A stretch of 64,000 nucleotides of DNA from Citrobacter telavivensis (GCA_009363175.1 CP045205.1:1116001-1180000), one strand, 5' to 3'. Shown: positions 40,467 to 49,577, numbered from the stretch's first letter. A program made the numbers and translations. Notes: a model not told the origin generated them from the letters alone.

Positions 40467-40542
40467 GATTTCTCCTGAAGTACAGCGGTAAAAGAATTTT
40501 CCCAGGTATTATAGGTAGCCAGGAATTTATAACCAACCCCAA

Positions 40543-41004
40543 TTAGTTGGCCAGCACCACATAATGAGAAAACTCTTTTTCACAGTATTTGCATTTGAGA
40601 GCAATGTCATCTACGCGTTTTTTCACTGCGAAGCTGGATGAAACCGGCTCGGCGTGACTGATACAGTTACTGTTCGGGCAGACCAGCACGCTGTCGATGC
40701 GATCCGGCAGGCTTGGGCGCGATTTACCCACCACTTCGTAGTTGTCGATACGGTTAACGGTGGCCTGCGGCGCGTACAGTGACAGTTGGTTAACCTGTTC
40801 GGCGGTCAGGAAGGTATTCTCGATTTTAATCAGGTCTTTACGCCCCATTTCACCGGAAGGCAGGTTCAGGCCGATGGTGATGCGCTGATCGGTTTCGGTC
40901 AACTTAAACAGGGTCAGCAATTTAAAGCCAACCTGCGCGGGAATATGGTCGATTACGGTGCCGCATTTGATCGCTTCAACCTGCAGTTTATTATCGTGTG
41001 TCAT
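40543..41004 (-). CDS. pyrI: Aspartate carbamoyltransferase regulatory chain PyrI
   Basis: Regulatory subunit of aspartate transcarbamoylase, 153 residues, the E. coli length. It binds CTP and ATP through its N-terminal domain. Its C-terminal zinc domain has the Cys pairs CPNSNC and CKYC. It is coupled to pyrB, 14 bases downstream, and shares the pyrL attenuator. Confidence 0.97.
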   Translation of the reverse strand: MTHDNKLQVEAIKCGTVIDHIPAQVGFKLLTLFKLTETDQRITIGLNLPSGEMGRKDLIKIENTFLTAEQVNQLSLYAPQATVNRIDNYEVVGKSRPSLPDRIDSVLVCPNSNCISHAEPVSSSFAVKKRVDDIALKCKYCEKEFSHYVVLAN

Positions 41005-41018
41005 CTCGTTATCTCCCC

Positions 41019-41954
41019 TTACAGTGCCAGATCGCTAGTCAGAACCAGTGCCAGTAACGCCTGGCGGGCGAAAATCCCGTTGCCTGCCTGCTGGAAATAC
41101 CAGGCGTGAGGCGTTTTATCCACATCCGTGGCGATTTCATCAATACGCGGCAGTGGATGCAGTACCTTCATGTTTTCCCGTGCTCCCGCCAGGTCGCTGG
41201 CGCGCAGAACAAACTGGGCCTTAACGTTGGCGTATTCAGAAGGGTCCAGACGTTCTTTTTGCACGCGGGTCATGTACAGAATGTCTACTTCCGCCATCAC
41301 CTCTTCAATAGAGGAGTGCAGGCTCCAGGCAATGCCTTTTTCGTCAAGCATATCGAGAATGTACTGCGGCATCGCCAGCGCATCCGGGGCGATGAAGTAG
41401 AAGCGGTTGCCGTCGAACTTGGCCAGTGCCTGCGTCAGTGAGTGTACGGTACGGCCATATTTCAGGTCGCCGACCATCGCCACGTGCAGGTTATTCAGAC
41501 GACCCTGCGTTTCCTGAATGGTGAACAAATCCAGCAGCGTCTGGGTCGGATGCTGATTCGAACCGTCGCCCGCGTTCAGTACCGGCACCTTACCGGAGAA
41601 TTCCGTCGCCAGACGTGCCGCGCCTTCCTGTGGGTGGCGCATCACGATCGCGTCAACGTAGGTGCTGATAACCGAGATGGTATCCGCCAGCGTTTCGCCT
41701 TTCTTGCCCAGCGACGTGTTGGCGCTGTCGGAGAAACCGACCACGCTGGCACCCAGGCGGTGCATTGAGGTTTCAAACGACAAGCGGGTACGAGTAGACG
41801 CTTCAAAGAAGCAGCTGGCAATCACCTTGTGCTTGAGCAGTTCCGGTTGTGGGTTAGCTTTTAATTTCGCCGCGGTCGCCAGCACCAGATTGAGGTCGTC
41901 GCGACTGAGGTCGTTTATGGAAATGATGTGTTTTTGATATAGCGGGTTAGCCAT
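41019..41954 (-). CDS. pyrB: Aspartate carbamoyltransferase catalytic chain PyrB
   Basis: Catalytic chain of 311 residues that joins carbamoyl phosphate and aspartate in pyrimidine synthesis. The carbamoyl phosphate motif is STRTR, the HPTQT motif and the HPLPR loop are intact. ATG 41954 (MANPLYQKHI) follows AGGAGA and gives the E. coli length; an in-frame extension to 41978 lies within the attenuator. Confidence 0.97.
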   Translation of the reverse strand: MANPLYQKHIISINDLSRDDLNLVLATAAKLKANPQPELLKHKVIASCFFEASTRTRLSFETSMHRLGASVVGFSDSANTSLGKKGETLADTISVISTYVDAIVMRHPQEGAARLATEFSGKVPVLNAGDGSNQHPTQTLLDLFTIQETQGRLNNLHVAMVGDLKYGRTVHSLTQALAKFDGNRFYFIAPDALAMPQYILDMLDEKGIAWSLHSSIEEVMAEVDILYMTRVQKERLDPSEYANVKAQFVLRASDLAGARENMKVLHPLPRIDEIATDVDKTPHAWYFQQAGNGIFARQALLALVLTSDLAL

Positions 41955-41975
41955 GTTTATCTCCTGACGCCTGGG

Positions 41976-42004
41976 CAAAAAAAAAGCCCCTCATTTGAGG
42001 GGCT
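41976..42004 (-). terminator. pyrBI attenuator terminator
   Basis: On the minus strand AGCCCCTCA pairs with TGAGGGGCT (41985-42004), followed by nine uridines. It overlaps the end of pyrL, so when UTP is low, RNA polymerase stalls at the U-rich region and the following ribosome prevents terminator formation. Confidence 0.9.
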
Positions 42005-42092
42005 GGGAATAGGTTAGCAACGGAAAGAAAAACGGCAGGCCAGCGTCTGTTTTCAGACGCGGTAAGACAGAATGTCGTACACACTGGACCAT
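41991..42092 (-). CDS. pyrL: pyrBI leader peptide PyrL
   Basis: Leader peptide of 33 residues starting MVQCVRHSVLPRL, matching the beginning of E. coli PyrL (MVQCVRHFVLPRLKK). It contains the LPFFFPLLT segment coded by a pyrimidine-rich run that senses UTP. It ends within the attenuator stem at TGA 41991-41993. The reading frame is about 11 codons shorter than in E. coli, but the mechanism should be unaffected. Confidence 0.85.
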   Translation of the reverse strand: MVQCVRHSVLPRLKTDAGLPFFFPLLTYSQPLK

Positions 42093-42190
42093 ACTTCCTC
42101 CCGGCAAATTGTCCGCGATTATACTCAGCTCCGTTTGCGGATCAAGCAAATAATGCCATTTTTATTCAACGCAAACGGTTTTAATGAATA

Positions 42191-42673
42191 TTAATTCATT
42201 TTTAGTAAGTAGTTAATCTGTTTGTGGACAAGGCCAGTCCGCTGTACAACCCGTGGGGCAACCCAGACAATACTGCTACCCGCGATCACTCCCAGAATCT
42301 CCGGCAGGGCATGGTAATCGAGGATCCTGGCGACGGCACGACCATAGCCGGCGGCAGTATGGATAAGGATAAATTCGCTGTTGTGCTCCACGCTCACTAC
42401 CATTTCAGCAATCGAACGGGCGGCATCGGGGGCAGGGCGCAATTGCGGATTTACGGAATAAATTTTTTGTCCTTTCGTATTTCTAATTTTTATGACGCCA
42501 AGAATTTTCAGCAGGCGGGAAACCGTCGATTGGCTGATGGTTTCAAAGCCGTAGTTTTGCAGATCGCGGCGGATCTCCTCCTGCGAGAGATAACTTTTTT
42601 CGCCAATCAGGCGCTGACAAACAGAGAGCTGTAGTTCTTCTTTTTCTGAAGCGGGTTGGTAAAGTTTCATCAT
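42191..42673 (-). CDS. ArgR-family regulator lacking the arginine-binding Asp pair
   Basis: Arginine-repressor family protein of 160 residues. The N-terminal winged helix (SQSTVSRLLKILGVIKIRNTKGQKIY) is typical of ArgR. In the C-terminal core, E. coli ArgR has GTIAGDDTIF, whose Asp128-Asp129 bind L-arginine; here the same block reads GVIAGSSIVW, with Ser133-Ser134. It probably controls the adjoining arginine deiminase genes, with a changed effector or as a mixed hexamer with the housekeeping ArgR. It is the last gene of the cluster, 248 bases after the permease, and may have its own promoter. Confidence 0.88.
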   Translation of the reverse strand: MMKLYQPASEKEELQLSVCQRLIGEKSYLSQEEIRRDLQNYGFETISQSTVSRLLKILGVIKIRNTKGQKIYSVNPQLRPAPDAARSIAEMVVSVEHNSEFILIHTAAGYGRAVARILDYHALPEILGVIAGSSIVWVAPRVVQRTGLVHKQINYLLKMN

Positions 42674-42921
42674 CAGTTAGTCCAGTGTAATCAGCCGAAG
42701 ATAACAACCAATAGGTCTGCCCAATGTTTCTATTTTTAATTGATGACGCACTAAGCAAACGTTCTCCATTTCAACCGGGATGTATTTGATCGGCTTATTG
42801 AAATTCTACTGGAGCTCGCTTCAGCATCCTGACGGATGGCATCTCCATGAGAAAATATTCCACTTAGTCGTCTAAGGGAAGGCGGAGTTTTGCCGCTTCG
42901 TCTTCCCTGTGTTGACGTGCA

Positions 42922-44397
42922 TCAACTGAGCGTGAGCACGCCTGTCGCCAACAGGTAGACGGCATAGATCCCCGCCGCCACCACCATAATAGCCAGAACG
43001 ATCTCTATTGGATTGAAAAGTCTCCCATTTTTCTCTTTCCGCGCCCAGACATAAAAAATGATGCCGAGGGCGTAGAGGATCATCGACATCAGCAGATATT
43101 CCATCCCGGCGGCGTAGACCAGCCAGGCGCCATAGAGTGTTGCCAGCGCGCCGATGATGATGTCGCGGGTGATGGAACGCTGTTCATCACTACTGTAACC
43201 GTCTCTCTGCCACGCCACTTTCAGGGCATACAGACCACTGAGAAAATAGGGGATCAGGATCATTGAGGTGGCAAGCAGCAGCAGCGCAAGATACCCCGCC
43301 TGTTGGAAATGGGCGATGATCAGGAACAGTTGGGTCAGGACATTGGTCAGCAGCAGCGCGTTAACTGGTGCTTTATTGGCGTTTTCTTTGCCCAGAAATT
43401 TGGGCATGGTGCCGTCTTTACCGGCCATGTACGCCGTTTCCGCAGATAATAACGTCCAGGCCAGCAGCGCGGCACCGACGGAAACGATAAGGCCGATGTT
43501 CATCAGAGCGGCACCCCACGGCCCGACCGCCGCAGCCAGTACGCCCGCAGTCGAGGGGTTCTTCAACTGGGCGAGCTCGGGCTGGGAAAGGACGCCCAGC
43601 GACAGAACCGAAACGGCGACGAACAGCAGAATCGAGATGAAAAATCCAATCATGGTAGCTTTACCCACGTCTGATTTTTTCATCGCCCGGCCTGAGTACA
43701 TGGCCGCGCCTTCAATGCCGATGAAAACCCAGGTGGTGACCAGCATGATGTTTTTCACCTGGTCCATGACGGAGCCGAGCTGTTCATTGCCCCAGAATTC
43801 GATCTTAAAGGTGCGAACCTGAAAGGCGACGCTGACCAGTACAACAAACATGATCAGAGGAACCACTTTCGCGACCGTGCCGATCAGATTGAGCAGGGCT
43901 GCACCCTGCACGCCGCGACAGATCAGGAAATGCAGGCTCCAGAGCAGAATTGAACCCACAATCAGCGCAGAAAGGGTGGTGCCATCACCAAAGAAGCCGA
44001 GCGCGCTGAATGAGCCGAGGGCGGAACAGATCACCACATAGTACGAAACGTTGCCGATCCACGCCGAGATCCAGTAACCCCAGGCGGAGTTAAAACCGAT
44101 GTACTCACCAAAGCCCGCGCGGGCATAGCCATACACGCCGCCTTCAACGTCGCTTTTACGATGCGCCAGGGTCTGGAAAACAAAGGCGAGGGTTAACATC
44201 CCGATAAAGGTAATTCCCCAGCCGATCAGGATCGCGCCGGCGCCCGCTTTGGCCGCCATGTTCTGCGGCAGGGAAAATACCCCGGCGGCAATCAGCGCAC
44301 TGACCACAAGCGCCGTTAGTGCCGGAAGTTTGAGCTTACCTTCGGACAGGGAGGCCGAAGCGTCCGCAGCCGGTTTGCTGGTATCAAGAGTAGTCAT
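42922..44397 (-). CDS. arcD: APC-family permease, probable arginine/ornithine antiporter (ArcD-like)
   Basis: Basic amino acid/polyamine antiporter of the APC superfamily, 491 residues with about 12 hydrophobic segments. The N-terminal ALIAAGVFSLPQNMA helix and the GIEGAAMYSGRA segment are typical. In an arginine deiminase cluster it most likely exchanges external arginine for internal ornithine. ATG 44397 (MTTLDTSKP) follows TGAGGAC; an in-frame start at 44412 overlaps that site. It lies 33 bases after the racemase-like gene. Confidence 0.85.
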   Translation of the reverse strand: MTTLDTSKPAADASASLSEGKLKLPALTALVVSALIAAGVFSLPQNMAAKAGAGAILIGWGITFIGMLTLAFVFQTLAHRKSDVEGGVYGYARAGFGEYIGFNSAWGYWISAWIGNVSYYVVICSALGSFSALGFFGDGTTLSALIVGSILLWSLHFLICRGVQGAALLNLIGTVAKVVPLIMFVVLVSVAFQVRTFKIEFWGNEQLGSVMDQVKNIMLVTTWVFIGIEGAAMYSGRAMKKSDVGKATMIGFFISILLFVAVSVLSLGVLSQPELAQLKNPSTAGVLAAAVGPWGAALMNIGLIVSVGAALLAWTLLSAETAYMAGKDGTMPKFLGKENANKAPVNALLLTNVLTQLFLIIAHFQQAGYLALLLLATSMILIPYFLSGLYALKVAWQRDGYSSDEQRSITRDIIIGALATLYGAWLVYAAGMEYLLMSMILYALGIIFYVWARKEKNGRLFNPIEIVLAIMVVAAGIYAVYLLATGVLTLS

Positions 44398-44430
44398 GAA
44401 GAGAGTCCTCAATCTGACAGAGAGTGATTT

Positions 44431-45510
44431 TTAGAAGTAGCTGTATTGCTTGCCGACGTATTCGGAGGTCATGCACTGCAAGACGCCGCTGTATCCCAGG
44501 GAGAAATAGACGATGTCGCCCACCTGATATCCCGATGCGGTGTGGGTGACATCGAGGATCAAGTGATCGGAACTGGCGCCGAGCACTTTGACGCCGGGGT
44601 CAAATGGCCGGAGCTGGGAGAAGGAGACGTCCTGCTCGCCGAGTGCGGCGAGCGCCCGGTGGTGTACGCCAAGATCTTCGAATACCGGCTTTCTCCCCAT
44701 GGCATCCAGCGCCGTGGAGTGTCGCGGAACGGAGGGTTTATCTTTCAGCTCGATGATCTCCACGCCGAGCTTGATGGCATCCTGGCGGGTGTCGGGGATC
44801 GGCTCGTCATTCAGGCCGAATCCCATAATCAGCGATGCGCCAAGCCGCAGTTGGTTAACGCCCGTCGGTAGCCCACCGTTGATCAGCAGGAACAGGGCAG
44901 CGGAACTGGCGCCAGAAATCGTGCGCAGTTCAATACCCAGTTCGTCTTCTATCTCATGGGCGAGATCGACCAGCGCCTGCTGGTTTTCGGTAGTAGGTTC
45001 CACCCCGCCGTAGCAGGCGAGATTGGCGCCAAGGCCTTCCAGCGTCAGTCCCGGCAGTTCCTTGTGTACCAGGCGCGCAAGACGTCGCGTCTCCTGTGGA
45101 TCCATGCAGCCTTCGCGCAGATCGCCCAGGTCGTGCATCAAAATGACCCGATGCGTTTTGTTCTGCGCCGTTGCAGCTGCGGAGAGCGCCTGCAACGTAT
45201 GCTCTTCGGAATTCAGCGAAATATCCGCATAGGCCACGATGTCGTGCGCCAGGCTTATCTGCGGCAGACGCAGCAGTAGTTTGTCGACGGGCAGATCGGC
45301 TATTTTTTTGAGATTCTGGATCCGGGAATCCGCAATCGTGCTGATACCCGCATCAATCATGGCTCTGGCGACATTCGCTGCTTCACAGCTCAGCTTATTG
45401 ACGCCGACAGGCTCTACGCCGTGCTGGCGGCACAGTGCGATCAGCGTGCGGGTGTTGTCACGAATGACCGAAAGATTAACGAAGAGGCATGGAAAATCCT
45501 GGTTTCGCAT
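44431..45510 (-). CDS. Alanine/ornithine racemase-like PLP enzyme
   Basis: Fold type III PLP enzyme of 359 residues, related to ornithine racemase (Orr of Clostridium) and YhfX, with an alanine-racemase N-domain barrel. The PLP lysine is predicted as Lys39 in PVGVNKLSCEA, aligned to the VTK lysine of Orr. Placed between arcB and the arginine/ornithine antiporter, it may interconvert L- and D-ornithine or arginine. The direction and use are not known. The start follows AGGAGA. Confidence 0.8.
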   Translation of the reverse strand: MRNQDFPCLFVNLSVIRDNTRTLIALCRQHGVEPVGVNKLSCEAANVARAMIDAGISTIADSRIQNLKKIADLPVDKLLLRLPQISLAHDIVAYADISLNSEEHTLQALSAAATAQNKTHRVILMHDLGDLREGCMDPQETRRLARLVHKELPGLTLEGLGANLACYGGVEPTTENQQALVDLAHEIEDELGIELRTISGASSAALFLLINGGLPTGVNQLRLGASLIMGFGLNDEPIPDTRQDAIKLGVEIIELKDKPSVPRHSTALDAMGRKPVFEDLGVHHRALAALGEQDVSFSQLRPFDPGVKVLGASSDHLILDVTHTASGYQVGDIVYFSLGYSGVLQCMTSEYVGKQYSYF

Positions 45511-45586
45511 AATGGGTCTCCTTACGTGAGACGCGGGTCAGGGGGCACCCGCGCCCGGTTCGTTCGGTCCAGTAGCTACCGTGGAG

Positions 45587-45613
45587 AAAGACGCCGTCCC
45601 GGACGGCGCTTTC
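45587..45613 (-). terminator. Possible attenuator between arcB and the racemase-like gene
   Basis: On the minus strand a GCCGTCC/GGACGGC hairpin is followed by TCTTTCTCC, which resembles a weak intrinsic terminator. It could lower expression of the racemase, permease and regulator genes relative to arcABC. Confidence 0.4.
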
Positions 45614-45621
45614 CGTGTGGG

Positions 45622-46626
45622 TTAGTCGCCGAGCGTCGCCACCATCACTGCTTTGATGGTGTGCATGCGATTTTCTGCTTCGTCGAACACGATGGAGTGA
45701 GCGGATTCAAAAACCTCTTCCGTGACTTCCAGCCCTTTCAGGCCGTAGGCCGCTTCGATTTCACGTCCCACTTTGGTGTGTTCGTTATGGAAGGCGGGCA
45801 GGCAGTGCATGAATTTCACGTTGGGATTGCCGGTGGCGTCGATAACCTTCTGGTTGATCTGGTACGGCGTCATTAGGCTGACGCGCTCAGCCCAAGCCTC
45901 TTTCGGCTCACCCATGGAGACCCAGACGTCGGTGTACAGAAAATCGACGTCGTAAACGCCCTCTTCAACATCGTCCGTCAGCGTAATGCGCGCCCCGGTG
46001 GTGCTGGCGATGTTGCGGCACTGGGCGACCAGCGCTTCATCTGGCCAGAAGGATTTTGGCGCGACGAGGCGAATATCCATGCCCATCTTCGCGGCACCGA
46101 CCATCAGTGAATTGCCCATGTTGTTACGCGCATCGCCAAGGTAAGCGAAGCTCAGTTCGGGCAGCGTTTTTCCAGGCGCGTGCTCCAGCATGGTCATCAG
46201 ATCCGCGAGGATCTGCGTAGGATGGAATTCGTCAGTCAGGCCGTTCCACACCGGCACCCCGGCGTATTGCCCCAGTTCCTCAACGATCTGTTGACCGAAC
46301 CCGCGGTACTCGATGCCGTCATACATCCGGCCCAGTACGCGAGCGGTATCTTTCATCGACTCTTTATGCCCAATCTGCGATCCACTTGGGCCGAGGTAAG
46401 TGACCTGCGCGCCCTGGTCAAATGCCCCGACCTCAAAGGCACAGCGGGTGCGGGTGGAGGTTTTTTCGAATATCAGCGCGATATTTTTCCCGGTCAGCGT
46501 TTGCTTTTCGCGCCCGGCTTTCTTCGCCGCCTTCAGTTCAATCGCCAGATCGATCAGGAACTGAATTTCCGCCGGAGTAAAGTCGAGAAGCTTCAAAAAG
46601 TTGCGATTTTTCAGTGAAATAGCCAT
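45622..46626 (-). CDS. arcB: Catabolic ornithine carbamoyltransferase ArcB
   Basis: Ornithine carbamoyltransferase of 334 residues. Motifs: STRTR (carbamoyl phosphate), FHPTQ, and HCLPAFH. In an arginine deiminase cluster it runs in reverse, phosphorolysing citrulline to ornithine and carbamoyl phosphate. It is a paralogue of argI at 54.2 kb, with which it shares most blocks. ATG 46626 follows AAGGAT; an in-frame TTG lies three bases before. A REP element separates it from arcC. Confidence 0.94.
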   Translation of the reverse strand: MAISLKNRNFLKLLDFTPAEIQFLIDLAIELKAAKKAGREKQTLTGKNIALIFEKTSTRTRCAFEVGAFDQGAQVTYLGPSGSQIGHKESMKDTARVLGRMYDGIEYRGFGQQIVEELGQYAGVPVWNGLTDEFHPTQILADLMTMLEHAPGKTLPELSFAYLGDARNNMGNSLMVGAAKMGMDIRLVAPKSFWPDEALVAQCRNIASTTGARITLTDDVEEGVYDVDFLYTDVWVSMGEPKEAWAERVSLMTPYQINQKVIDATGNPNVKFMHCLPAFHNEHTKVGREIEAAYGLKGLEVTEEVFESAHSIVFDEAENRMHTIKAVMVATLGD

Positions 46627-46649
46627 CAATGTATCCTTGTTAAAATGAA

Positions 46650-46727
46650 CTGCCTGATGACGCTGCGCTTATCAGGCCTACGGACGTGAATCGGTGTAGG
46701 CCGGATAAGGCGAGGCCGCCATCCGGC
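46650..46727. repeat. REP/BIME element within the arc cluster
   Basis: Two units, TGCCTGATGACGCTGCG...TTATCAGGCCTACGG and GTGTAGGCCGGATAAGG...GCCATCCGGCA, between arcC and arcB. It might reduce arcB expression relative to arcA and arcC, or stabilise the upstream message. Confidence 0.88.
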
Positions 46728-46736
46728 AAAAAAGCC

Positions 46737-47669
46737 TTACGCGTCAACATCGGCGGTTTCGCGCCGAATCAGGGTGCCTTTATCTCCGGCGAGAATGGCC
46801 GGACCATCGGCCAGCGAACCGATGCCCGCAATGCCGTGGCAGCGGCTGACAAATTCAGCGCAGGCGCTGACTTTGGGTCCCATTGAGCCTGCATCAAACT
46901 GCATTTCGCTCAGCAGTTCCGGCGTCACCTGCGCCAGCGGACGTTGGGTGGGTTTGCCCCAGTCGAGGTACACCGCGTCGGCATCGGTCAGGATCAGCAA
47001 CGCGTCGGCGTGGATCTGGCTGGCAAGCAGCGCGGCGGAGAGGTCTTTGTCGATCACCGCTTCGAGGCCGTGGTAACCGTCCGCTCTCTCGACGACCGGC
47101 ACACCGCCGCCACCGTTACAGATGACCAGGTGATCGCGGGCGATCAGTGCCTGGATGGCGTCGCTCTCAACAATGCGTTTCGGCTGTGGTGAGGGCACCA
47201 CGCGGCGAAAGGCTTTACCGTCAGCTTTGAAAACCCAGCCTTTTTCCGCCTGTAACGCATCGGCCTGTGCGTGGTCATAAACCGGGCCGATATACTTGGT
47301 GGGGTTGCGAAAGGCCGGATCGTTTGCGTCCACTTCCACCTGAGTAAGCAGCACGCTGATTTCCCGCTGCGGCAGTTGATTTTTCAGCGCCTGTTGCAGC
47401 ATGTAGCCGATCATCCCCTGGCTTTCCGCCCCGAGAATATCCAGCGGGTACGGGGTGACGCGGTCATAGGCGCTGTTCTGCAATGCCAGTAGACCCACCT
47501 GCGGCCCGTTGCCGTGAACCAGCACCACCCGCCATTGCTGAGTGAGTTGGGCGATCGTTTTCGCCGCCAGGATGATGTTCTTGCGTTGGATATCGGCTTC
47601 CAGCGGTTCGCCGCGCTTGAGCAACGCATTGCCGCCCAGAGCGACAACCAAAGTCGGTTTGTTTTGCAT
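46737..47669 (-). CDS. arcC: Carbamate kinase ArcC
   Basis: Carbamate kinase of 310 residues (amino acid kinase fold) that makes ATP from carbamoyl phosphate and ADP, the energy-yielding step of the arginine deiminase pathway. N-terminal VVALGGNALL and VHGNGPQVG motifs and the central ICNGGGGVPVV loop are present. ATG 47669 follows AAGGA seven bases upstream, within ten bases of the arcA stop, so the two are translated together. Confidence 0.95.
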   Translation of the reverse strand: MQNKPTLVVALGGNALLKRGEPLEADIQRKNIILAAKTIAQLTQQWRVVLVHGNGPQVGLLALQNSAYDRVTPYPLDILGAESQGMIGYMLQQALKNQLPQREISVLLTQVEVDANDPAFRNPTKYIGPVYDHAQADALQAEKGWVFKADGKAFRRVVPSPQPKRIVESDAIQALIARDHLVICNGGGGVPVVERADGYHGLEAVIDKDLSAALLASQIHADALLILTDADAVYLDWGKPTQRPLAQVTPELLSEMQFDAGSMGPKVSACAEFVSRCHGIAGIGSLADGPAILAGDKGTLIRRETADVDA

Positions 47670-47679
47670 GGTGGGTTCC

Positions 47680-48900
47680 TTAAATGCCATCGCGTTCCAG
47701 TGGGCAACTCATGCAGCGCGCGCCGCCGCGCCCGCGCCCCAGTTCGTCGCCGGGGATGGGCAGCACGGTGATGCCGGCTTTGTCGTATTTCTCGTTGGTC
47801 CAGATGTTGCGTTCGTAGCCCACGACCACGCCGGGGCGCAGCGTGAGGACGTTGTTGGCGTCGTTCCACTGTTCGCGTTCGGCTTCAAAGGCGTCGCCGC
47901 CGGTGGTAATCAAGCGCACTTGATCGATGCCGAGTGCTTTCTCAATGGCGTTAACCAGCGTGCGTTCTTCGGTACGTTTCAGGCCGCCGCGGCCGTCTGG
48001 CGTCAGGGTCCAGCACTGCACGTCCTGGCGCACCACTTCCGGGTAAACGGAGAAGGTGTCGATATCGATGTGGGTCATGACGGTATCGAGGTGCATACAG
48101 GAGCGGTGTTTGGGGAGCTCAACGGCGATCACCCGTTCAGCCTGGCGATGTTTAAACAGAGACTGGGCAAGAAACTCGATCCCTTGCGGGGTCGTGCGTT
48201 CAGACATCCCGATCAGCACGGCCCCGCGCCCGATCACCAGTACATCACCGCCTTCTAAGGTGGCATGGTCGTAATTAATATTCTCGTCGCCGAAATATTT
48301 AATAAAGTCGCCGTCGGCAAATTGTGGATGCCAACGATAGATGGCTCGCAGATTATTGGTTTCGCGCTGGCGGGCCGGTTTAGCCATTGGGTTAATGGAG
48401 ACGCCGTTATATATCCAGCAGGAAGTATCACGGGTAAATAAATGGTTCGGCAATGGCTTCATAATAAAGTCATTAATATCGTGGGTATCGACCACCATAT
48501 TTTTAATTGAGGCGGGAATTTCACCGTAGGTGAGTCCACCGCTTAAATGACGGGCCAGTTCACGATGCGACATATCGGCAAGCCAGGCACGGATATCGGT
48601 GGCGAAAGTAGGGCCAAGTCGGTAATCCGAGATTTGTGTTTCCAGCAGCCAGCTTTTCGCATCCGCGATATCCAGCGTTTGTGTCAGTAAATCAGTCAGT
48701 AACAGGACTTCGATACCCTGCTCGCGTAACGTGTTGGCGAAAATATCATGCTCTTCACCCGCGCGTTCAACCGACAGTACGTCATCAAACAGGAGCTCCT
48801 GGCAGTTAGACGGCGTGAGGCGTTTCAGGCTGAGATTAGGGCGATGCAACATCACACTGCGTAGTTGGCCGATTTCAGAACCGACATAATGTTTTTCCAT
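47680..48900 (-). CDS. arcA: Arginine deiminase ArcA
   Basis: Arginine deiminase of 406 residues that hydrolyses arginine to citrulline and ammonia. The catalytic set of the guanidino-modifying superfamily is visible: ATLEGGDVLVIG with the Glu, MHLDTVMTHID with the His and Asp, and the nucleophile Cys in GARCMSCPLERDGI near the C-terminus. ATG 48900 (MEKHYVGSEIG) is preferred over 48915 and follows AAGGTATC. First gene of the arc cluster. The start of the operon is preceded by a long AT-rich region. Confidence 0.96.
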   Translation of the reverse strand: MEKHYVGSEIGQLRSVMLHRPNLSLKRLTPSNCQELLFDDVLSVERAGEEHDIFANTLREQGIEVLLLTDLLTQTLDIADAKSWLLETQISDYRLGPTFATDIRAWLADMSHRELARHLSGGLTYGEIPASIKNMVVDTHDINDFIMKPLPNHLFTRDTSCWIYNGVSINPMAKPARQRETNNLRAIYRWHPQFADGDFIKYFGDENINYDHATLEGGDVLVIGRGAVLIGMSERTTPQGIEFLAQSLFKHRQAERVIAVELPKHRSCMHLDTVMTHIDIDTFSVYPEVVRQDVQCWTLTPDGRGGLKRTEERTLVNAIEKALGIDQVRLITTGGDAFEAEREQWNDANNVLTLRPGVVVGYERNIWTNEKYDKAGITVLPIPGDELGRGRGGARCMSCPLERDGI

Positions 48901-49577
48901 TACGATACCTTTCACTCTATTTCAGGAATAAAAAGGGGGTGGCTGCGAATAATAAAAATGCTCGCAGTCATAACTGTTCCGATATTTTTCGAGAGGCATC
49001 ATTGAATTATTAAGACGTCGAGAATGTGATGGGTTTCACATCCATTCGGTTATTTGTTTTTTCTTAATTAATATATGACAGAGGTCTGAGAAATAACAAA
49101 AATAAAAAGTATAAAACTGAATTACTACGCAGTTATACGGCAGGTTATTCTTCAGTGTTAATTATTTGTTGGCGAGATCAAATAATGAAAGTAATGTAAC
49201 ACTATGATTTGTATCAAATAATAATGATTCGATGCATAGATATGCGTATTGTGAATTATATTATTTTTACCATAAAGTAAATCGCGCAATAACTATGGTG
49301 ATTATCATTGATTGAGTAAGGGAAATGAATTGTGATCGCCTGGCGGTTTTTCTTATAACTCTTTTTATAACAGTATGTTATGAAAATTTACCCTTGGTTG
49401 AATTTACATTTTATGCACTAAATATGCATAGAACACTGTTTGGTGTTAACAGATAGTCAACAACTTCAGCGATAAACATGCGCTGACGCAAAACTTTGCA
49501 AGATAGCGATGGCACGGCAGGGCATTTTTTCGTATAACAATTAAAATTGAAACGCTGTTTTGAATGAGGGGTATAAG
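48901..49577. other. Long AT-rich region before arcA and tabA
   Basis: About 680 bases with no gene, AT-rich, between divergent arcA and tabA. It holds a candidate FNR site (49204-49217). It also contains repeated TATGCA/TATGCATA motifs, at about 49232-49248 and 49412-49430, which could be sites for the unusual ArgR paralogue. I could not place promoters with confidence. Confidence 0.45.
49204..49217 (-). promoter_or_regulatory. Candidate FNR site upstream of arcA
   Basis: ATGAT-TTGT-ATCAA matches the FNR consensus TTGAT-N4-ATCAA with one mismatch. Anaerobic activation by FNR/ANR is the rule for arginine deiminase operons. It is about 310 bases from the arcA start, which implies a long leader or another promoter. 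Confidence 0.55.
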
